This document shows positions 1-5,181 of a DNA stretch of 6,064 nucleotides, piece after piece. The notes under the pieces were generated by a model that saw only the letters and a list, made by a program, of their open reading frames with translations, was not told the origin of the DNA and did not search any database. This stretch comes from Gemmatimonadota bacterium (GTDB lineage Bacteria > Latescibacterota > UBA2968 > UBA8231). The stretch is from the NCBI GenBank assembly GCA_026706505.1, contig JAPOYQ010000577.1, forward strand, positions 1-6,064, in the 5' to 3' direction. The first letter of the stretch is position 1; each line of letters opens with the position of its first letter. The position numbers and the translations under genes are program-made.

Positions 1-292
1 CCAAGATGGCTTCGGCCAAGCTAACAAACGGCTCGCGAACTACCAAGTCGCGGAATGCTTCGCTATATTCAAACATGCGCATGAGGCTGATGCCGCGGAT
101 GTGGTCGCCTGCTTCGTCGTTGAGGATGCGGGGATCGGCGACTTTGCGCGCCATGGCCCCGCGCAGGGCCTCGACTTCGTCGGCTGCGAGGACGGGCCCC
201 AAGCGATAGTAGCCGTCGCGGTTGAATTGCTCGATAATGCGCTGGGTTTCTTCCGGCGAGTACGGCCGGCCTGCTGCAATGGGACTGGACAT
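1..292 (-). CDS. Phytanoyl-CoA dioxygenase (PhyH) family protein, N-terminal part, cut by window edge
   Basis: The visible 97 residues start MSSPIAAGRPYSPEETQRII and run into the left edge, so the 3' part is missing. The segment around residues 21-46 (FNRDGYYRLGPVLAADEVEA followed by LRGAM) is the usual opening of PhyH-family Fe(II)/2-oxoglutarate oxygenases: a 'DGY' strand followed by a helix that starts with a short acidic stretch. The later MRMFEYSEAFRDLV stretch (residues 71-84) and the SLAEAIL helix (91-97) also fit. The HxD...H iron ligands and the 2-oxoglutarate-binding arginine would lie beyond the edge, so activity cannot be judged. The ATG at 292 is well supported as start because an in-frame TAA lies three codons upstream (299-301). 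No clear Shine-Dalgarno is seen. It is probably a cytoplasmic enzyme, since no signal peptide is visible. The gene is divergent from the secreted protein at 409. Family members act on many small molecules, so the substrate is unknown. Confidence 0.8.
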   Translation of the reverse strand, partial: MSSPIAAGRPYSPEETQRIIEQFNRDGYYRLGPVLAADEVEALRGAMARKVADPRILNDEAGDHIRGISLMRMFEYSEAFRDLVVREPFVSLAEAIL

Positions 293-343
293 GGGATTTT
301 AGCTGGGCAAAAGGGTGGACAGGTCGGCTGCAAAATAGGGCAC

Positions 344-366
344 GGCCTTGCCAACGCCAAATCAAC
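344..366 (+). repeat. Shared upstream element, copy 1
   Basis: This 23-base stretch matches 5004-5026 at 21 of 23 positions, including an exact 14-base core (AACGCCAAATCAAC, 353-366). Weaker gapped similarity continues to about 384 (ending TTGCG in both copies). It lies 42 nt before the ATG of the secreted protein at 409, on the same strand. It contains a TTGCCA hexamer (348-353) that could act as a -35 box, but I see no convincing -10 at normal spacing. It could be a promoter, an activator site, or a conserved 5' leader segment. Confidence 0.6.
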
Positions 367-408
367 ACGAGAACGAATCTTGCGTCAGATGCTGCAAAGG
401 AGGCTCCT

Positions 409-1923
409 ATGAAAGGACGAGTCGCATGGCTATGGCTAGCCGTCATCTGCCTAAAGTGGAATGCCGTTGGAGTCTCGGGACAAGAAATCGACGTGCATCT
501 ATCTAAAATCGACACAGGGGTGGCTTGGGTCAGTTCGTACTGGGGCTACAACGCCCCCAAACTGGTGTACGATGGCGACAGCTATTACACAGTTGCCCTG
601 TGGGGACCGGAGCAGGCCACCGCACAGGGGGCGCTCTACCAATTGCGCGACGGGCAGTGGCACCGGGGCTACGAGTGGGACGGTTTGAACTACCAGCCGG
701 GCATGGTATTGCTCGACGAGCAACAACGGCTGCTCCTGATCTATCCAAAGATCAACGAAAAGCCGGTCATTCTGCGGGCCACCGCGCCGGGGCAGATTGA
801 CCAGTTCGAGCAACTCGAAGTGCCAGACGCCATTGGCAAGGCCGGATACATGGGCGCAGGCATTTACGACGAGCGCCTAGTAATCGGCTATATCGGCGAT
901 CCGGCGACCTATACCTTCAAGACGGCCATGCTCGATTTGCGCACCGGCACTTGGGACGGCCCCTACGTCCTCGCGCCAGCGCAAAGAACAGAGGTGCCGT
1001 GGACGACTTGGCTCTACCCAGTCATTCAACCCGATGAGACGGGTTATCACTTGCTAGTGAGCAATCAGCCCGACCCTAGGGCGCTCTACAACCGCATCCT
1101 CTACATGCACTTGCCCTACGGCGACCCCGGTCCGGTCGCGCCCGAGGTCGTAGTCGAGATCGCGCCCGAAGGCGATATTATCGCTTTCGGCGAGGCCATG
1201 TGGCGCGACTTAGATGGCTATATATACGTCACTGGACAGTACCAATCCCCCGGACAGGCCAATCAACTATTTGTCTTTGTCCGCAACCCGCATACGGGCG
1301 CGTGGACCCGTCAAGCGCTGAGCAATGCGCAGGTGGCTGCGGCCTATCAAAGACCCGATGGAAGCCGTGCCGTGTGGGTAGCCAGCACATACGGGTCCGA
1401 CTTGCGGCTCTATCGATCGGACGATCGCGGGGGTAACTGGCAGGAGGAGCCGCTGGTCGATTTGGCCAGCTACGGCCTAGTCTCCAGTTTCTTCCTCCAC
1501 GGCATTTCCCCGGCCAGCGGCAGCCTGATGCCGAGCTTGCCCACCGCGGTATTCAGCGCCGGACCTCACCCCAACTACGAGTTGTGGTTCGTCCAGTTCG
1601 CCATTGCCGAGTTGGAAATGGCTACCGCAGTGGAGGACATAGAGTCGCGGGACGCGACCGGTGCGCCGATTCTGGTCGCCAACGCGCCCAATCCCTTCAA
1701 CAATTCGACCCAGATACGCTTTTGGCTGCCCGTGGCGGGGCCAGTTGATCTAGCGATGTACAACCTCCAAGGCCAGCACGTCGGACAGATAAGCAAGGGC
1801 CACCGGGAGGCCGGCTGGCATACCATTACCTGGACAGCCGACGATCTAGCGACCGGGGTGTACTTGTATCGCTTGCAGGCTGGCGGCACTGAGATCGCGC
1901 GCAAGTTGGCAGTGATCCGTTAG
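409..1923 (+). CDS. Secreted propeller-like protein with Asp-box and C-terminal FlgD-like/T9SS-type sorting domain
   Basis: The 504-residue protein starts with a signal peptide (MKGR, then a hydrophobic stretch AWLWLAVICL, with likely cleavage near VSG-Q25). Residues 25 to about 400 are a beta-rich region with repeated aromatic/Gly patterns. It includes one clear Asp-box, SDDRGGNW at residues 337-344 (pattern S-x-D-x-G-x-x-W), which is typical of BNR/sialidase-like propellers. No sialidase arginine triad or other catalytic set could be identified, so this may be a binding or structural propeller. From N425 (NAPNPFNN) to the end is a FlgD-like Ig/type IX secretion C-terminal domain: NPFN start, 'VDLAMYNLQGQHV' strand, 'AGWHTITW', 'GVYLYRLQAGG' and a terminal 'ARKLAVIR'. 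Such domains sort proteins through the outer membrane in FCB-group bacteria. The start is set by a strong Shine-Dalgarno (AAAGGAGG, 396-403) five bases before the ATG. The gene stands alone, divergent from the PhyH gene and convergent with the Rieske gene. Function beyond secretion is not recognised. Confidence 0.88.
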   Translation: MKGRVAWLWLAVICLKWNAVGVSGQEIDVHLSKIDTGVAWVSSYWGYNAPKLVYDGDSYYTVALWGPEQATAQGALYQLRDGQWHRGYEWDGLNYQPGMVLLDEQQRLLLIYPKINEKPVILRATAPGQIDQFEQLEVPDAIGKAGYMGAGIYDERLVIGYIGDPATYTFKTAMLDLRTGTWDGPYVLAPAQRTEVPWTTWLYPVIQPDETGYHLLVSNQPDPRALYNRILYMHLPYGDPGPVAPEVVVEIAPEGDIIAFGEAMWRDLDGYIYVTGQYQSPGQANQLFVFVRNPHTGAWTRQALSNAQVAAAYQRPDGSRAVWVASTYGSDLRLYRSDDRGGNWQEEPLVDLASYGLVSSFFLHGISPASGSLMPSLPTAVFSAGPHPNYELWFVQFAIAELEMATAVEDIESRDATGAPILVANAPNPFNNSTQIRFWLPVAGPVDLAMYNLQGQHVGQISKGHREAGWHTITWTADDLATGVYLYRLQAGGTEIARKLAVIR

Positions 1924-2018
1924 CGCGACCCCACCTTTGCGTGGCACGAGCAGTGCATTCTGCATTTGCTTCCTTTCTCGGTTGGTCGGAGCGGAAAGAT
2001 AGCTGCATCCGCCCCACT

Positions 2019-2456
2019 TCAACCAACTCGCAGTCGCACGCCCCCCTCTACTAACTCCAAGTCGTAGCGATTGAGGGGATTTTGTGCCGGCCCTCGGGTG
2101 GGCTCTCCCGCCCGATTAAAGGTCGATCCATGGCAAGGACAAATTAAAAAATGCTCTCTGGGACGCACTTGACACCCCTGATGCGGACAAGTGGCCCCCA
2201 GAGCTTGCAAGGGCGGTTCCCCACCGCGCAACAAGACGATAGCTTCGGGCAAGTCAGAGCTTTGCAGGAGCCCGGCGTTGCCCTTTCTAAACAATTCGTT
2301 TAACTGGTTGTCCGACAAAAAAACAGCCCCATCTCTTACCACTGCATAGTGCACGGGCACAGTAGCGCATCCGAGCAGGGAGTGGCCGGCCAAGCAAACT
2401 CCACCCAAGTGGGCTAAGAAACTGCGCCGCGGTATTTTTTCGGTCCCGGTCTCCAC
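2019..2456 (-). CDS. Tat-exported Rieske [2Fe-2S] lipoprotein
   Basis: This 145-residue protein has a twin-arginine signal (IPRRSFL, residues 8-14), a hydrophobic stretch and a lipobox LLGC ending at Cys30, so it should be exported folded by Tat and lipid-anchored on the periplasmic side. The Rieske domain binds a 2Fe-2S cluster through C90-P-H92 and C106-P-C108-H109. The disulfide pair C95 and C108 is also present (CPHQGC...CPCHGSTF), as in high-potential bc-type and AioB-type Rieske proteins. The gap between the two ligand motifs is 13 residues, at the short end for the family. The start is GTG at 2456; a Shine-Dalgarno AGGAGGTG (2459-2466) overlaps the stop codon of the preceding barrel gene, so translation is probably coupled. 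It is the last gene of the three-gene operon. No cytochrome b, cytochrome c1 or molybdopterin subunit is adjacent, so it is more likely an electron carrier for the di-heme enzyme than a bc-complex subunit. That partnership is inferred. Confidence 0.92.
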   Translation of the reverse strand: METGTEKIPRRSFLAHLGGVCLAGHSLLGCATVPVHYAVVRDGAVFLSDNQLNELFRKGNAGLLQSSDLPEAIVLLRGGEPPLQALGATCPHQGCQVRPREHFLICPCHGSTFNRAGEPTRGPAQNPLNRYDLELVEGGVRLRVG

Positions 2457-2458
2457 AA

Positions 2459-2466
2459 CACCTCCT
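2459..2466 (-). promoter_or_regulatory. Shine-Dalgarno of the Rieske gene, overlapping the upstream stop codon
   Basis: The minus strand reads TAGGAGGTGTTGTG. TAG is the barrel gene's stop codon, AGGAGGTG is a near-perfect Shine-Dalgarno, and the GTG start follows the AGGAGG core after 4 nt. This fixes the GTG at 2456 as the start (no ATG is available in this frame) and suggests ribosomes terminating on the barrel gene can re-initiate here. Confidence 0.75.
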
Positions 2467-3613
2467 AGAAATAAGTAGCCGCACTGAAGAGGAAGGCGGC
2501 CCCGCGAACCAAGTTGTCAAAGGCGTCGCGCTGCCAATTGCGCTGGTAGTCTACCTTGAACACGGCCTCCTCCTCGGGACGAAAATTGATCCCCAGACTG
2601 AGGCGTCGGTGGCTGTCGCCGTCGATATCCGCATCGAAATCCACCAGGCCATAGCGCACTATGCCAGTAAAATGGGAACGGGGTAATTGAGCGATCCATC
2701 CACGGCCAAAGTGGGCGTTTAATTGGGCGTAGTACCCGCGTTGACTCGACTGAAAAATGGCGCTTTCCTCGGGCACGTCAATGGCGGCCAGAGCGCATTC
2801 CCCCAACCATTCAAAAGGGCCCTGGCGGACTTCCCAATCGAGGGCGAAAATGCTCAGATTGCGCTTGTCGGCAATGGCCAAACCATCGGCTTCCCAGCTA
2901 TTATAGGGGCCCGTGTGCAGAGAGACCCCCACTTCGACAGCGGGCCGCGGACTCAGACCCAAGCGCCCCACCCAAGAAGGGCGATTGTTGTTGTCGGCAA
3001 AATTGCCCCGTCCCGCGGCAATGCGGGTGCCCTCGGGCCGACCCCCTACTACTCGATCGTCAAATCCGTTTACTGCGTACAGCTCGTAGGTCATCCGGGC
3101 TTGGGGAGTGGGATGGACAGAGCCGTAAAACCCCATGCCTCCCTCTGACAGAGCCGTGGGGATGATCTGGGTGCTGACCAAGGGTCGGTCGGTGAAATCG
3201 TTGGTCGGGCTGTCGTGGGACAGATTGAAACGCCCCAAGGGGGACAGGATGATGCCGCCCCTAAAGGTGAGGAATGGGTGGATTTCAAAGTCGATGAGGG
3301 CGAGTTCTATCTTAATCTCCTCGCCCCCCTCCTCAAATTCCAGTTCCGAGGCCACGCGGAGGCGGTCGGATACCGGCGTATAGGTAAAGATATTGAAGCG
3401 CTTGGGCTCAAAAGTCAGTTCCTCGGTAATTCCCTCTTCGCGCTCGTAGCGGAAGTGGACCTCAGTATAGCCGCCAAAATGCGTACGGCCCCCAATCCCC
3501 TTGATAAAGGGCTTGTCGCCAATGCCACCCCGCACCAAGGGCGTTTCGCCCTCCTCGGCTGTCGCAACCCCCACGAGTGGACACAGCAGGCTCATCAGCA
3601 TTCTCGATATCAC
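2465..3613 (-). CDS. Outer-membrane beta-barrel (porin-like) protein
   Basis: The 382-residue protein has a short Sec signal peptide (MISRMLMSLLCPLVGVATA, cleavage after A17-T-A19). The mature part is built of alternating hydrophobic/polar strands rich in aromatic residues, such as FGGYTEVHFRYE (46-57), LRVASELEFE (85-94), MTYELYAVNGF (174-184) and VFKVDYQRNW (351-360). It ends in the aromatic residue Phe (ATYF), the C-terminal signature recognised by the Bam machinery. The stretch around 117-163 (FRGGIILSPLGRFN...SEGGMGFYG) resembles porin-like proteins of the phosphate-selective porin O/P type, although the exact family is not certain. The GTG at 3613 is preferred over the internal ATG at 3601 because it supplies the positively charged n-region (Arg4); only a weak purine-rich Shine-Dalgarno (GAAGAGAAG, 3620-3628) precedes it. 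The gene lies 15 nt after the di-heme gene and 8 nt before the Rieske gene. It probably passes a substrate or product of the di-heme enzyme across the outer membrane, which is inference. Confidence 0.8.
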   Translation of the reverse strand: MISRMLMSLLCPLVGVATAEEGETPLVRGGIGDKPFIKGIGGRTHFGGYTEVHFRYEREEGITEELTFEPKRFNIFTYTPVSDRLRVASELEFEEGGEEIKIELALIDFEIHPFLTFRGGIILSPLGRFNLSHDSPTNDFTDRPLVSTQIIPTALSEGGMGFYGSVHPTPQARMTYELYAVNGFDDRVVGGRPEGTRIAAGRGNFADNNNRPSWVGRLGLSPRPAVEVGVSLHTGPYNSWEADGLAIADKRNLSIFALDWEVRQGPFEWLGECALAAIDVPEESAIFQSSQRGYYAQLNAHFGRGWIAQLPRSHFTGIVRYGLVDFDADIDGDSHRRLSLGINFRPEEEAVFKVDYQRNWQRDAFDNLVRGAAFLFSAATYF

Positions 3614-3628
3614 GGCTTACTTCTCTTC

Positions 3629-4834
3629 TCAAAGAGATTCCAAAAAGGCGACCAGGGCCTCCTGGTCCACCTGATCCAGGGCCATGTACGCGTCTCGGCT
3701 GGCCGCGGATTCGCCCCCGTGGCGCACAATGGCATCGTGCAAGGTGGTCGATTGGCCGTCGTGCATATAAAAGGCTTGCCCCCCTAGGAAATCGGGCACT
3801 AGACGCAGGCCCCACAAAGGCGCAGTGCGCCACTCTCGCCCCGTGGCGTCGCCGTCGGGGCGATTATCGGCCAATCCCTCCCCCATGTCGTGGAGCAACA
3901 GATCGGAGTACAGGTGGGCGTCCACATAGCTCAAGGCAGCCACCGAACTGGCCCCCGTGCGCATGGTGGGCACGTGGCAGGTATGGCACTGAGCCTGGTG
4001 GAAGAGGGCCTCGCCGCGCTCGACTTGGGGCGTGATGGGACCCCGTTTGGGCGGAGCCAACAACCGCACGTACATCACTGTGGTCAGCACAGTGGCAGCC
4101 GAAATCTCTGGATCGGGCACTTGGTCGCCCAGCGCTACTCCGCCGGCCTGGGCATGGCTGTTCTCCTCGGGCAGAAAGTCGCTGGTGATGCCTATATCCT
4201 CGTGATAGGCTTCCACCACCTGCTGCAGCAGGGATGAGACCTGGGCTTTGCGCGAAAAGCGCCCTAGCTGGATCCCGTCCCCTCCGCCCACATGGGCTGT
4301 GGAGACGTAGTCGGGCGAGCGGACCCAGTGGGCCCGGCCCGATATGCCGTCGCCATCTGTGTCGTCGGGGTCTTCGCGCGACAGGATGGTCTCCACTGGA
4401 ATGGCCTCGATCAAGCCCACGCCAAATACCGGCGGCGGCATGCGGAAGGAACGGTCCACCCCGGGGGGCAGCATTTCGGGGGGTGCACCGGGGATGGCTT
4501 TGTCCTGGTGCTGGGCCCCGCCTTTGTCCAGGGCCAAATTTTCTCCTTCGCTAAAGCGGAAAAATCCCAGTGCAGGGGTGCCTCGCCCATCGCCGGGATG
4601 GCAGCCTTCGCAGCTAACATTGTTGAAGATGGGCCCTAGGCCCTCATCAATGGTAAAGGACTTGGCAAAATTCTCGTCTCCTGCGACGAAAACCGCGTTG
4701 AGGTCTGCGGACAGCCCCTCAAAGGGCGATTCAAAATCGTCGCCCGCGGGCGGAGGTTCGGTCATGAGCGGGCCACAGGCCCCACCGATCCAGGCTCCAC
4801 CGCACAGGACGGCGGCAAAAATCGGACGCTTCAC
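3629..4834 (-). CDS. Di-heme c-type oxidoreductase, DHOR (DUF1111) family
   Basis: This 401-residue protein has an N-terminal export signal (MKRPIFAAVLCGGAWIGGAC). Cys20 could be a lipid attachment site, although GGAC is a poor lipobox. Two covalent heme c sites are seen: CEGCH at 75-79 and CHTCH at 283-287. Family-typical blocks follow one another: FTIDEGLGPIFNN (60-72), PPPVFGVGLIEAIP (133-146), an acidic Ca-binding-like loop DPDDTDGDGISGR (155-167), LLLHDMG (312-318), REWRTAPLWGL (333-343), MHDG (357-360) and RHGGE (371-375). The length and order fit complete DHOR proteins, which are related to bacterial di-heme cytochrome c peroxidases. Their physiological reaction is mostly unknown; di-heme relatives include peroxidases and rubber oxygenases such as RoxA. 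The start is GTG at 4834, six bases after a strong AAAGGAGG. It is the first gene of the operon with the barrel and Rieske genes and should act in the periplasm or at the outer membrane, needing the cytochrome c maturation machinery. Confidence 0.93.
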   Translation of the reverse strand: MKRPIFAAVLCGGAWIGGACGPLMTEPPPAGDDFESPFEGLSADLNAVFVAGDENFAKSFTIDEGLGPIFNNVSCEGCHPGDGRGTPALGFFRFSEGENLALDKGGAQHQDKAIPGAPPEMLPPGVDRSFRMPPPVFGVGLIEAIPVETILSREDPDDTDGDGISGRAHWVRSPDYVSTAHVGGGDGIQLGRFSRKAQVSSLLQQVVEAYHEDIGITSDFLPEENSHAQAGGVALGDQVPDPEISAATVLTTVMYVRLLAPPKRGPITPQVERGEALFHQAQCHTCHVPTMRTGASSVAALSYVDAHLYSDLLLHDMGEGLADNRPDGDATGREWRTAPLWGLRLVPDFLGGQAFYMHDGQSTTLHDAIVRHGGESAASRDAYMALDQVDQEALVAFLESL

Positions 4835-4840
4835 CAGTTG

Positions 4841-4848
4841 CCTCCTTT
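4841..4848 (-). promoter_or_regulatory. Shine-Dalgarno fixing the GTG start of the di-heme gene
   Basis: The minus strand reads AAAGGAGG, then CAACTG, then GTG. A near-perfect Shine-Dalgarno at 6-nt spacing supports the GTG at 4834 as the true start. A small GCCT-AAAGG-AGGC fold could partly hide the site, but the stem is only 4 bp. Confidence 0.75.
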
Positions 4849-4855
4849 AGGCGGA

Positions 4856-4910
4856 GAATAAAAATAATTAAGTAATATATAACTTAAAATTTAGTCATAG
4901 CTAAAAATAA
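4856..4910 (-). promoter_or_regulatory. AT-rich probable promoter/operator region of the DHOR-barrel-Rieske operon
   Basis: By direct count 48 of 55 bases are A or T, in sharp contrast with the GC-rich surroundings, and the region sits just upstream of the operon's first ribosome-binding site. On the minus strand TATATT (4879-4874) is a 5/6 match to a -10 box; no good -35 lies 17 nt upstream, so the exact promoter is not certain. Two dyads occur: TTAAGT-N8-ACTTAA (4868-4887, enclosing the candidate -10) and TTTAG-N6-CTAAA (4890-4905). Their centres are 20 bp apart, which could suit a regulator binding two sites on one DNA face. Short dyads are common in AT-rich DNA, so the operator reading is tentative. 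Confidence 0.5.
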
Positions 4911-5003
4911 GAAGCGATCGCGCAAAAGACAAGGGCACCTTGGACCCCTCCATCCTTTGGAAACGACCTCGGCGGCTTTGAGTGCGGCCGACCTTTTGCA
5001 ATG

Positions 5004-5026
5004 GGCTTTGCTAACGCCAAATCAAC
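5004..5026 (+). repeat. Shared upstream element, copy 2
   Basis: This stretch is 21/23 identical to 344-366, with the two differences at 5007 and 5012 (T here, C in copy 1). The exact core AACGCCAAATCAAC is at 5013-5026. As in copy 1 it lies on the plus strand upstream of a gene for a secreted propeller-like protein, here 155 nt before the ATG at 5182 rather than 42 nt. It carries TTGCTA (5008-5013) as a possible -35-like hexamer. The unequal distance to the start codon argues against a translation signal and favours a promoter or regulator site. Confidence 0.6.
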
Positions 5027-5118
5027 CTAGAAAACGGACTATTGCGCCCCCTATCCACCTGCCGTACCTTGCCCCCTCATGAGTTTGCGCATCGGCCTCG
5101 TCGCCCACGAGTCCGCGC

Positions 5119-5144
5119 TACAGGGAGGTGCCCTTCTCCCTGTA
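5119..5144 (+). other. Perfect 9-bp hairpin in the leader of the propeller gene
   Basis: TACAGGGAG (5119-5127) and CTCCCTGTA (5136-5144) are perfect reverse complements around an 8-nt loop. The hairpin lies 37 nt before the ATG at 5182, in the presumed 5' leader. It is not followed by a T-run, so a simple intrinsic terminator is unlikely. An mRNA stabilising or regulatory hairpin, or a DNA operator, are alternatives. Confidence 0.45.
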
Positions 5145-5181
5145 CCTGACTTCGGCGATCTGCCCGACGGAGAGTAAGTCC

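Larger units (their letters stand above)
4835..5181. other. Divergent intergenic region between the redox operon and the second propeller gene
   Basis: These 347 nt contain no supported protein gene. From left to right they hold the operon's Shine-Dalgarno (4841-4848), an AT-rich probable promoter (4856-4910), an isolated GCGATCGC palindrome (4914-4921), the second copy of the shared upstream element (5004-5026), a perfect hairpin (5119-5144) and the Shine-Dalgarno of the gene at 5182 (GGAGAG, 5169-5174). The stretch 4922-5003 shows nothing I can name. Confidence 0.7.

Noticed and set aside
398..408. AGGAG-G-CTCCT near-palindrome overlapping the Shine-Dalgarno of the 409 gene
   Set aside because: A one-base loop cannot form an RNA hairpin; the arms are explained by the Shine-Dalgarno followed by a chance CTCCT.
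69..515. 148-codon minus-strand open frame overlapping the PhyH start and the 409 gene start
   Set aside because: Its Arg/His/Ser-rich product resembles no family, and it conflicts with two genes supported by domain pattern, signal peptide and Shine-Dalgarno.
1981..2027. Interrupted inverted repeat (GTTGGT/ACCAAC with inner GCGG/CCGC) between the convergent genes, a possible bidirectional terminator
   Set aside because: Stems are short with internal loops, the right arm lies inside the Rieske gene end, and no T-run follows on either strand.
3215..3787. 190-codon plus-strand open frame across the barrel and di-heme genes
   Set aside because: It lies antisense to two genes with clear family motifs, lacks any recognisable domain, and long antisense frames are common in GC-rich DNA.
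4344..4850. 168-codon plus-strand open frame antisense to the di-heme gene
   Set aside because: The minus-strand gene has two heme motifs and complete family blocks over the same bases; the antisense product is low-complexity Ser/Pro-rich with no motif.
4914..4921. GCGATCGC octamer, identical to the cyanobacterial HIP1 palindrome
   Set aside because: HIP1 is meaningful only when highly repeated. I found this single copy, and the gene content does not suggest a cyanobacterium.
5079..5177. 32-codon frame MSLRIGLVAHES... just before the propeller gene
   Set aside because: No Shine-Dalgarno precedes its ATG and no family is recognised; with so few codons an open frame in GC-rich DNA is expected by chance. 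Kept only as a possible leader in the hairpin finding.
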